Assembly (NCBI GenBank): GCA_018712885.1
Contig: DVGE01000283.1
Span: 1 to 11,160, forward strand
Length of the DNA: 11,160 nucleotides
DNA from: Candidatus Pullichristensenella stercoripullorum
GTDB taxonomy: Bacteria > Bacillota > Clostridia > Christensenellales > Aristaeellaceae
Direction: 5' to 3'
The notes under the pieces: generated by a model
Told to the model about the DNA's origin: nothing
Seen by the model: the letters and a program-made list of their open reading frames with translations, nothing else
Databases searched by the model: none
Made by a program: the position numbers and the translations under genes
Shown: positions 4,468 through 11,160 of the stretch, in pieces
Layout of the letters: the number at the start of each line of letters is the position of its first letter
Numbering within the stretch: position 1 is the stretch's first letter

Positions 4468-6413
4468 GAACGAAAAAAATACTCCGCGACAGCGTGCGCG
4501 AATACCGGGGCATCTCCCTGCGCGCGCCTGTGTATGTGACGCTGGAGTCGATCATGGAGTGCGTCATCCCCTTTTTGATGGCCATGCTCATCGACTACGG
4601 CATCGACGGCAACAACGGCGCCGGCGATATGGGCTACATCTGGAAGATGGGCCTCATCCTCATCGGCTGCACGGTGGTCACGCTGCTCTTCGGCGCGCTG
4701 GCGGGCAAGACGGCGGCGGAGGCCTCGGCCGGCTACGCCAAGAACCTGCGCCACGACCTCTACTACCACGTGCAGGACTTCTCCTTTTCCAACATCGAGC
4801 GCTTTTCCACCGCCAGCCTCGTCACCCGCATGACTACGGACGTCACCAACGTGCAAATGGCCTTCCAGATGCGCAAGCGCATCCTCTTCCGCGCCCCGGT
4901 GATGCTCGTTTTCTCGCTGGTGATGGCCTTCCTCATCAACCCGCAGCTGGCGGCCATCTTCCTCTGCGTCACGCCGTTTTTGGCCGTGGGCCTGTTCATC
5001 ATCATGCGCCACGCCCACCCCATCTTCGAGCGCGTGTTCAAGACCTACGACCGCTTAAATCAGGTGGTGCAGGAAAACCTGCGCGGCATCCGCGTGGTCA
5101 AGTCCTTCGTGCGCGAGGAGCATGAGGACGAGAAGTTCGGCAAAATTTCCGAAAACATCTATCAGGACTTCTCCAAAGCCGAAAAGACCGTGGCCTTCAA
5201 CATGCCGCTGATGCAGCTGTGCGTCTATACGGTGATGCTTTTGATCGCCTGGTTTGGCGCGCGCATGATCGTCGCCTCCGGCAACAACGCCAATGTGGGC
5301 ATGACCACGGGCGAACTGATGAGCCTCATCTCCTACGCCATGCAGATTTTGATGAGCCTGATGATGGTCTCCATGGTCTTTGTCATGCTCTCCATCTCCA
5401 AGGCTTCGGAGGAGCGCATCGCCGAGGTGCTGGAGGAAGTGCCGGACATCCAGAACCCGAAAAACCCCGTCAAGGAAGTCAGGGACGGCTCCATCCGCTT
5501 TGAAAACGTCGATTTCAGCTATTCCGGCGACCCCGAGCGCCTCTGCCTGCGCGGGGCGGATCTCGACATCAAGCCCGGCGAGGTGGTGGGCATCCTCGGC
5601 GGCACGGGCTCATCCAAATCGACGCTGGTGCAGCTCATCCCCCGCCTTTACGACGTTACGGGCGGCCGCGTGCTCGTCGGCGGCGTGGATGTGCGCGATT
5701 ACGACTTGGAAACGCTGCGCGACGCCGTGGCCATGGTGCTGCAAAAGAACGTGCTCTTCTCCGGCACCATCAAGGTCAACCTGCGCTGGGGAAACCCCGA
5801 CGCCACCGATGAAGAGATGATCCACGCCTGTAAACTGGCGCAGGCGGACGACTTCATCCAGCAGTTCCCCGATAAGTACGATACCCACATCGAGCAGGGC
5901 GGCACGAACGTCTCCGGCGGCCAGCGCCAGCGCCTCTGCATCGCCCGCGCGTTACTCAAAAAGCCGAAGGTGCTCATCCTCGACGATTCCACCAGCGCTG
6001 TCGATACCCAGACCGACGCCATGATCCGTCAGGCGCTGGCCACGGAGCGGCCGGAAGTGACGAAGATCATCATCGCCCAGCGCGTCTCCTCGCTGATGGA
6101 CGCGGACAAGATCGTCGTCATGGATGGCGGCGAGATCGTCGCCGTAGGCAGGCACGCCGACCTCATCCGCAAGTGCGACATCTACCGCGAGGTCTACCGT
6201 TCCCAGAACAGCGCCGCCGCCCAGAGCGAGCTGGACCGCGCCGACGCCGAAAACGCCGAGGAGGAGCGCGCCGCGCAGGCCGCGACGCTCCCCGCCGAAG
6301 CGAAGAAGGAAAAGAAAAAGGACAAGGACGGCAAAAAGGACAAAAAGGATAAGGACAAGGACAAAAAGCCCAAGGAGGGCAAGAAGGAAAAGAAAGGGGG
6401 CGAAAAGGCATGA
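4461..6413 (+). CDS. ABC exporter half-transporter with a degenerate ATPase site and a Lys-rich tail
   Basis: 650 residues: a six-helix type IV exporter membrane domain (about 15-320), then an ATPase domain. Walker A is GGTGSSKST (380-388), signature VSGGQ (484-488), Walker B VLILDDSTSAVD (504-515). The residue after the Walker B aspartate is Asp509 instead of the catalytic Glu, and the switch position is Gln540 (IIAQRVSS) instead of His. These are the hallmarks of the degenerate subunit in heterodimeric multidrug exporters such as BmrC/BmrD and TM287/288. Here it contributes an intact signature to the partner's active site. The start overlaps marR by 7 bases, with GGAGGG just upstream. Odd feature: residues about 613-650 are a tail made mostly of Lys, Asp and Glu, absent from typical family members. 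The substrate is unknown; a drug or toxic metabolite is likely given the MarR control. Confidence 0.94.
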   Translation: MLRTKKILRDSVREYRGISLRAPVYVTLESIMECVIPFLMAMLIDYGIDGNNGAGDMGYIWKMGLILIGCTVVTLLFGALAGKTAAEASAGYAKNLRHDLYYHVQDFSFSNIERFSTASLVTRMTTDVTNVQMAFQMRKRILFRAPVMLVFSLVMAFLINPQLAAIFLCVTPFLAVGLFIIMRHAHPIFERVFKTYDRLNQVVQENLRGIRVVKSFVREEHEDEKFGKISENIYQDFSKAEKTVAFNMPLMQLCVYTVMLLIAWFGARMIVASGNNANVGMTTGELMSLISYAMQILMSLMMVSMVFVMLSISKASEERIAEVLEEVPDIQNPKNPVKEVRDGSIRFENVDFSYSGDPERLCLRGADLDIKPGEVVGILGGTGSSKSTLVQLIPRLYDVTGGRVLVGGVDVRDYDLETLRDAVAMVLQKNVLFSGTIKVNLRWGNPDATDEEMIHACKLAQADDFIQQFPDKYDTHIEQGGTNVSGGQRQRLCIARALLKKPKVLILDDSTSAVDTQTDAMIRQALATERPEVTKIIIAQRVSSLMDADKIVVMDGGEIVAVGRHADLIRKCDIYREVYRSQNSAAAQSELDRADAENAEEERAAQAATLPAEAKKEKKKDKDGKKDKKDKDKDKKPKEGKKEKKGGEKA

Positions 6414-8299
6414 GCATGCGCGCAACAGGCCGCCCGCGCGGCGGCGTCAGCCTGAAAAACATGGACCGCGCGGCCCTCAAGCGTCTGGTCGGCTACATCA
6501 TGCGCCGCAAGGGCATGCTGGCGGCGGTGCTGATCTGCATCGCGCTCAGCTCCATCGCCAACGTCGCCTCCTCGCTGTTTTTGCAAAGCCTCATCGACGA
6601 TTACATCGCCCCACTGCTGCTGGAGGCCGCCCCGGTGTTCACGGGTCTGCTCAAAGCCATCGTCGCCATGGGCTGCATCTACGTGGTGGGCATACTCTCC
6701 TCTTTGTGCTACAACCGCCTGATGGCGACGGTGGCGCAGTCCACCCTCAAGGACATCCGCGACGACATGTTCGCCCACATGCAGACCCTGCCGCTGCGCT
6801 ACTTTGACACCCACACCCACGGCGACGTGATGAGCTATTACACCAACGATACCGACACGCTGCGGCAGATGATCTCCCAATCCCTCCCGCAGGTGGTGTC
6901 CGCGGCGGTGACGCTCATCACCGTGCTGGTGAGCATGCTCTCTTTGAGCCTCTACCTCACCGCCTTCGCCATCCTCTACGTCTGCCTGATGCTGATCGTT
7001 TCGCGCAAGATCGCCGCGCGCAGCGGCAAGTACTTCGTGCGCCAGCAGAAGTCCATCGGCGACCTCAACGGCTATGTGGAGGAGATGATCAACGGCCAGC
7101 GCGTGGTCAAGGTGTTCTGCCACGAGGAAGCGGCGGAAAAGGACTTCGACAGGCGCAACGAGGAACTCTGCCACAACACCTCCCGCGCCAACGGCTACGG
7201 CAACATGCTCATGCCGGTGATGGTGAGCCTGAGCAGCCTGCTCTACGTGCTTATGGCCATCATCGGCGGCTCGCTGGCCATCGCCGGCGTGCCCAACTTC
7301 AGCCTCGGCGGCGCGGGCGCGTTCACCCTGGGCACCATCGCCTCGTTCATGCAGCTTTCGCGCAGTTTCACCCAGCCCATCAACCAGGTTTCCCAGCAGC
7401 TTAACAGCGTGGTCATGGCGCTGGCGGGCGCGGGCCGCATCTTCCAGCTCATGGACGAACCCGGCGAGAGCGACGAGGGCTACGTCACCCTGCAAAAGAA
7501 CGCAAACGGCGACGGCTGGGAGTGGCTGCATCCCCATCACGACGGCACCGTGACCACCACGCCGCTCAGGGGCGAAGTGCGCATGTTCAACGTCGATTTC
7601 GCCTACGAGCAGGATAAAGAGGTGCTGCACGACATCACACTCTACGCCGAGCCCGGCCAGAAAGTGGCCTTCGTCGGCGCCACCGGCGCGGGCAAGACCA
7701 CCATCACCAACCTCATCAACCGCTTTTACGACATAAAAGACGGCAAGATCCGCTACGACGGCATCAATATAGGCAAGATCAAAAAGGCCGACCTGCGCCA
7801 TTCGCTGGGCGTGGTCTTGCAGGACGTCAACCTCTTTACCGGCACGGTGATGGACAACATCCGCTACGGCAAACTGGACGCCACCGACGAGGAGTGCATC
7901 GCCGCCGCCAAACTGGCCAACGCCGACAGCTTCATCCGCCGCCTGCCCAACGGCTACCAGACCATGCTCGAAGGCGACGGCGGCGGGCTTTCGCAGGGCC
8001 AGCGGCAGCTGATCTCCATCGCCCGCGCGGCCGTGGCCGACCCGCCGGTGATGATCCTCGACGAGGCCACTTCCTCCATCGACACCCGCACCGAGGCATT
8101 GGTGCAAAAGGGCATGGACGCGCTGATGAAGGGCCGCACCGTGTTCGTCATCGCCCACCGCCTCTCCACCGTGCAGAACTCGGACGTCATCATGGTGCTG
8201 GACCATGGCCGCATCATCGAGCGCGGCACCCACGAGCAGCTGCTCGCGGAAAAGGGCACCTATTACAAACTCTACACCGGCGCGTTCGAACTCTCCTGA
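6410..8299 (+). CDS. ABC exporter half-transporter, catalytic subunit of the heterodimer
   Basis: 629 residues and the partner of the preceding gene, overlapping it by 4 bases (ATGA). The membrane domain is about 25-330. An insert rich in Trp, His and Thr (about 355-385), of the kind seen in the YheH/BmrD branch, links it to the ATPase domain. Walker A is GATGAGKTT (423-431), Walker B VMILDEATSSID with catalytic Glu552, and the switch is His583 (IAHRLST), so the ATP-hydrolysing residues are all present. The signature is LSQGQ (527-531), deviating from LSGGQ; it faces the degenerate Walker motifs of the other subunit. The two defects therefore fall in the same composite site, leaving one good and one poor site. 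The ribosome site is the AAAGGGGG run within the upstream Lys-rich tail; ATG 6416 is an alternative start. An intrinsic terminator follows. Confidence 0.94.
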   Translation: MSMRATGRPRGGVSLKNMDRAALKRLVGYIMRRKGMLAAVLICIALSSIANVASSLFLQSLIDDYIAPLLLEAAPVFTGLLKAIVAMGCIYVVGILSSLCYNRLMATVAQSTLKDIRDDMFAHMQTLPLRYFDTHTHGDVMSYYTNDTDTLRQMISQSLPQVVSAAVTLITVLVSMLSLSLYLTAFAILYVCLMLIVSRKIAARSGKYFVRQQKSIGDLNGYVEEMINGQRVVKVFCHEEAAEKDFDRRNEELCHNTSRANGYGNMLMPVMVSLSSLLYVLMAIIGGSLAIAGVPNFSLGGAGAFTLGTIASFMQLSRSFTQPINQVSQQLNSVVMALAGAGRIFQLMDEPGESDEGYVTLQKNANGDGWEWLHPHHDGTVTTTPLRGEVRMFNVDFAYEQDKEVLHDITLYAEPGQKVAFVGATGAGKTTITNLINRFYDIKDGKIRYDGINIGKIKKADLRHSLGVVLQDVNLFTGTVMDNIRYGKLDATDEECIAAAKLANADSFIRRLPNGYQTMLEGDGGGLSQGQRQLISIARAAVADPPVMILDEATSSIDTRTEALVQKGMDALMKGRTVFVIAHRLSTVQNSDVIMVLDHGRIIERGTHEQLLAEKGTYYKLYTGAFELS

Positions 8300-8314
8300 G
8301 AGCGGGCGCGACGC

Positions 8315-8349
8315 GCGGACGGGGGAAGCGACCTCCGTCCGCTTTTTTT
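8315..8349 (+). terminator. Intrinsic terminator of the marR-ABC operon
   Basis: GCGGACGGGGG (8315-8325) pairs with CCTCCGTCCGC (8332-8342) with one G-T wobble. The loop is AAGCGA and seven T follow (8343-8349). It begins 16 bases after the exporter stop codon. Confidence 0.92.
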
Positions 8350-8393
8350 GCGTATGCGCGCGACACAAAATTTATGTGTAAATTAATTTTTCA

Positions 8394-8422
8394 TTGACGT
8401 TTATGCGGATATGGTATATACT
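8394..8422 (+). promoter_or_regulatory. Strong promoter of the Cys-rich repeat protein
   Basis: TTGACG (8394-8399), a 17-base spacer, and TATACT (8417-8422). The stretch just upstream (about 8367-8393) is almost pure A/T, unlike its surroundings, and could act as an UP element. The predicted start is near 8429, at the foot of a GC hairpin. Confidence 0.75.
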
Positions 8423-8715
8423 AAGGGAGCGGCGCGTTCGCGTGCCGCGGGTCTGCGCAGGCGCGTTGGGGAATGGGATGGGCTTTGGCGTTGGGCGGCG
8501 GCGTTGCCCCGGGTTTCGTTTGCATTTTTCAAGACTCTGGTCTGTTGTGCGGGTGAGCGGGATAGCGACCGCCATCGGAAGCACAGCGTCGAAAAAAGTA
8601 AACGATAAACAAAGGGGACAGCTTGATTTCCACGCCAAATATGACGTGTTCTGGCAAAGAATGTATGGCGGGGGCGCTTGCCGCCGTCATACAGAAAAAG
8701 ATGAGGAGTGGGAAA
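8423..8715 (+). other. Long structured 5' leader of the repeat-protein gene
   Basis: About 290 nt with no supported gene. At its 5' end an 8-bp stem closes on a TTCG tetraloop (GCGGCGCG/CGTGCCGC, 8429-8448), which could protect the mRNA end. Further GC-rich runs, including GGGC...GCCC near 8500, suggest more folding. I do not recognise any known riboswitch core. The reading frame of the downstream gene stays open back to 8602 (TAA at 8599-8601), so starts at ATG 8641, ATG 8701 or a TTG at 8623 (preceded by AAAGGGGA) are formally possible. Confidence 0.45.
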
Positions 8716-11160
8716 ATGGGTCACGGGAAAAATCGTTGGGTGGCGCTGGTACTGGCGCTGTTGCTGCTGTTTTCCAATTTTGCCTTCGCTGAGGGCGAGA
8801 TGCTGGAGTCCCCCAGCCTGCCAGACGAGCCGGTAGCAACCTGCGAGCATACCAACGTCAGCGAAGCGGTCATCCAGAGCGGTTACCGGTATGTGCCCGA
8901 AACAGAGTGGACGCACCGCTATGAGTCTTACGACATCGTTGAACGTACCTGTAACGATTGCGGAGCCTTGCTGTTCGCCGGGGAGGTTCTGAACTCGACG
9001 AGCACAATCGTGCATCAAGTGGATACCAGCGGCGTCTGCTACGCCTGCGGCGCTCAGATCGATTGTCCCCACGACCTGAAGCGGCAGTGTTACGTGCAAT
9101 ATACGGCGGAGTATACGGACGTCACCCCGAGCACGCACACCGCCAATTTCGATTCCTATATCTTTGAGGTCTGCCTGCGCTGCAGCGCGTTCTGGGGAGA
9201 CTACAACAATACCGTGCGTGTGTCTGAAGTCCAGCCCCATGTCTTCGTGGATGGCGTCTGCAGGGATTGTGGCTACATAGAAGTTTGCACGCATGAGAAC
9301 ACGCAGCTCATATGGGAGACCGCGTCAACGTTGGCGAACAACGTCAAAGTGGATGCCAACACCCACATCGCTTCTTATATTCGTCAGCAGTATCCGCGCT
9401 GTCTCGACTGCGGCAAGATACTCTACGATGATTCTACCGGAGAGTATGAAGAGTTCGAGGTGACGGAGCCGCACGTTTACATCACCTCCCTCCAGTGTGA
9501 GCGGTGCGGTTATGTTCCCATGGATGACGAAGTGTGGCCCGAATATGAATGTTCGCACGAGTGGGAGGTTCGGCAGCGTACGGTCGAATCGACGCAATAC
9601 GCCTCCATCGACGAGCGAACCCATCGCGGCGACGTGTATACCGTCACCCAGACGGAGTGCAAGAGCTGCCATGAGGTCACCAATCTCACCGAGCCGCGAC
9701 TTGTTTCTTCCTTTACGGAGGAGCACGTTTTTGGAGCCCCCGAGGGGAAAAACGTCGTGTGCGTCCATTGCGGCTATGAGACTTGCGGACACACCGAAGT
9801 TCTGAATGAGAGCGAGACGGTGTACCGCTATGCGCCCTCCTACTTTTCAAAGGCCAAGCATACGCGCAGTGAGTACGAGATCGTGCGCCGTGTATGCGCG
9901 GACTGCCAGGAGGTTTTGAGCGAAGAAGAGGAGGTCCTCATAGAGACCATCGAGGAGGATCATACCTTCGGCGAGGACGGCCTGTGTACCAAGTGCGGCG
10001 CGCAACCCTGTAAGCACGAGAACAAGTACCAGGTCGGAACGGACGACGAGCCGATCTACGAGTACGAATCCATCGACGCCTGGATCCACAAGAATACGGT
10101 CACGAGCGAAATGGCGTGGTACTGCCCGTCCTGCGGCACCTATCTGGAACCCGAGACGGAAGTTTATGCGTACAACGAGACGCACAATTTCGGGGATGGG
10201 GATATTTGCCAGGACTGCGGCGCGAAAGGCATCTGCCCGCATGATCTGACGGTGCTCGTGTACGATCCGATGTTCACTGACGTGGTGGGAGATTTCACCT
10301 ACGAGCCCTACGATGAAGTGTACCACGTGGAGAGCTACGAGGCGCGCCCCATCGTCCATTGCCAGCGCTGCGGCAAGAGCTGGGTGGACGAATCGCTGCC
10401 CGTCGAGCGCGTGGAAAGGTTCTCGGAACACTATGAGATGGACGGCGTGTGCGTTGATTGCGGGATGCCCGTGGAGCCCCAGATCACGCCCGATGCGTGC
10501 GAGCACGCGCATACGCAAATCATACAGATGTGGCTCGACGGCAGCACTTCTGAACCGGTCGACGCCAATACCCACAGGACCACGGGCACGCGCAGCACAT
10601 ATCTCGAATGCAACGATTGCTACGCGATGGTCGGCGAAGAAACCGTGGAGGAGAACGTGACGGCGATAGAGCCGCACGACATGTTCCTGGCGGAGGATGG
10701 AATGCTCTGCTGGACTTGCGACTACACGCCGAACGTCGGCGACGTCATCCCCGAGGGGGGCCTGCCCACTTACGAGTGCCCGCATGAGTACCCCGAAGAG
10801 CGCACGATCGTTGGCGAAGGCTACATCCCCGCGGATGAGAACGGCCATATCGCTTCCACGTACCGCAAGGCGCAGGTATTCTGCGCGCGCTGCGGAAGCG
10901 TGCTCGAGGAAGAAGTCACCCATGAGGCCAACGAGGGCGCGACCGCCGAGCCGCATGCGTTTGAAGGCGGCGTCTGCACCGTGTGCGGGTACGCCTGCCC
11001 GCATGCCGATACATATGAATGGTATGAACCCGACTATGACGCCTCGACCTATACGCCCGTCGATGCGTGGACGCATACTTACGCCGAACACGGCACATTG
11101 CAGACGGTCTGCGAAAATTGCGGAGCGACGGTCTCCGAAAAAGAGGAAGTTCGCACGGGC
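8716..11160 (+). CDS. Secreted tandem-repeat Cys/His-rich (zinc-ribbon-like) giant protein, 3'-truncated
   Basis: Open for 815 codons to the window edge; the stop lies beyond. The ATG at 8716 has GAGGAG 7 bases upstream and starts a textbook signal peptide: a charged N-terminus, hydrophobic core (8-20), and cleavage after AFA (23-25). The mature protein is ten repeats of about 73-93 residues beginning at Cys43, 117, 191, 279, 357, 432, 507, 595, 688 and 761. Each repeat runs C-x-H, a His about 25 residues on (often D-A-x-T-H or A-W-x-H), C-x2-C usually followed by Gly, an acidic linker, H-x-F, then (D/E)G-x-C-x2-C-G. Every complete repeat thus has five cysteines in a conserved order. The protein is rich in Glu, Asp and Tyr. 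Such CxxC-G knuckles resemble the 'DGVCxxCG' repeats of Clostridia surface proteins and probably bind zinc; no named family was recognised. The role could be metal binding, adhesion or scaffold. Base composition is less GC-rich than the exporter genes. Confidence 0.88.
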   Translation, partial: MGHGKNRWVALVLALLLLFSNFAFAEGEMLESPSLPDEPVATCEHTNVSEAVIQSGYRYVPETEWTHRYESYDIVERTCNDCGALLFAGEVLNSTSTIVHQVDTSGVCYACGAQIDCPHDLKRQCYVQYTAEYTDVTPSTHTANFDSYIFEVCLRCSAFWGDYNNTVRVSEVQPHVFVDGVCRDCGYIEVCTHENTQLIWETASTLANNVKVDANTHIASYIRQQYPRCLDCGKILYDDSTGEYEEFEVTEPHVYITSLQCERCGYVPMDDEVWPEYECSHEWEVRQRTVESTQYASIDERTHRGDVYTVTQTECKSCHEVTNLTEPRLVSSFTEEHVFGAPEGKNVVCVHCGYETCGHTEVLNESETVYRYAPSYFSKAKHTRSEYEIVRRVCADCQEVLSEEEEVLIETIEEDHTFGEDGLCTKCGAQPCKHENKYQVGTDDEPIYEYESIDAWIHKNTVTSEMAWYCPSCGTYLEPETEVYAYNETHNFGDGDICQDCGAKGICPHDLTVLVYDPMFTDVVGDFTYEPYDEVYHVESYEARPIVHCQRCGKSWVDESLPVERVERFSEHYEMDGVCVDCGMPVEPQITPDACEHAHTQIIQMWLDGSTSEPVDANTHRTTGTRSTYLECNDCYAMVGEETVEENVTAIEPHDMFLAEDGMLCWTCDYTPNVGDVIPEGGLPTYECPHEYPEERTIVGEGYIPADENGHIASTYRKAQVFCARCGSVLEEEVTHEANEGATAEPHAFEGGVCTVCGYACPHADTYEWYEPDYDASTYTPVDAWTHTYAEHGTLQTVCENCGATVSEKEEVRTG

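Noticed and set aside
6194..8368. 724-codon open frame on the - strand opposite the second ABC gene
   Set aside because: It mirrors the codon pattern of a clearly functional exporter gene in GC-rich DNA; its translation is low-complexity (His, Val, Gly, Ala rich) with no motif and no ribosome site.
8401..9294. 297-codon open frame on the - strand across the leader and start of the repeat protein
   Set aside because: It spans a promoter and a coding start on the other strand, has no recognisable domain, and lacks its own start signals.
9847..11091. 414-codon open frame on the - strand opposite the repeat protein
   Set aside because: The + strand reading has a signal peptide and ten patterned Cys repeats; the - strand product has no domain and is a shadow.

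Overview
The window looks like a chromosomal segment from a GC-rich, gut-type Clostridia (Bacillota). This is inferred from strong Gram-positive Shine-Dalgarno sites, sigma-A-like promoters, a YtqB/MnmM-type tRNA methyltransferase, a Bacillota-style MarR plus twin ABC exporter operon, and a Hol_Tox-like mini-protein. Genus cannot be read from the sequence. Every convincing gene is on the + strand.

Layout. (1) Positions 2-2097 hold the end of a galactose/methyl-galactoside import operon. It contains an MglC permease, cut by the window edge, with a large non-MglC N-terminal extension, then a 69-residue single-pass membrane protein overlapping its stop by 1 nt, and a strong intrinsic terminator. 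(2) Positions 2197-2763 encode a solo class I methyltransferase that matches MnmM (YtqB). (3) Positions 2764-3351 contain no long gene but are dense with signals: two copies of an 18-bp GC-rich repeat, a 13-bp hairpin, a near-consensus promoter, a structured leader whose last hairpin buries the Shine-Dalgarno, a 28-residue hydrophobic ORF, a 3' hairpin, and an opposing promoter. Together these read as a complete type I toxin-antitoxin locus. (4) Positions 3374-3877 encode an unknown three- or four-helix membrane protein. (5) Positions 3933-8349 form a self-contained drug-efflux-type operon: promoter, tandem GTAGC/GCTAC operator, MarR regulator, and two overlapping half-transporters that form an asymmetric heterodimeric ABC exporter, closed by an intrinsic terminator. 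(6) Positions 8394-11160 carry a strong promoter with an AT-rich upstream stretch, a roughly 290-nt leader, and the start of a very long secreted protein. The first 815 residues hold a signal peptide and ten tandem repeats of about 75 residues, each with a CxH and two CxxC pairs; the gene runs off the end of the window.

How the parts work together: the mgl genes import sugar. MarR probably senses a toxic compound and releases the exporter operon. The toxin locus would be silenced by RNA structure and an antisense RNA. The Cys-rich repeat protein is the least understood element and the most likely to be new; its role (metal binding, surface scaffold or adhesion) is inference.
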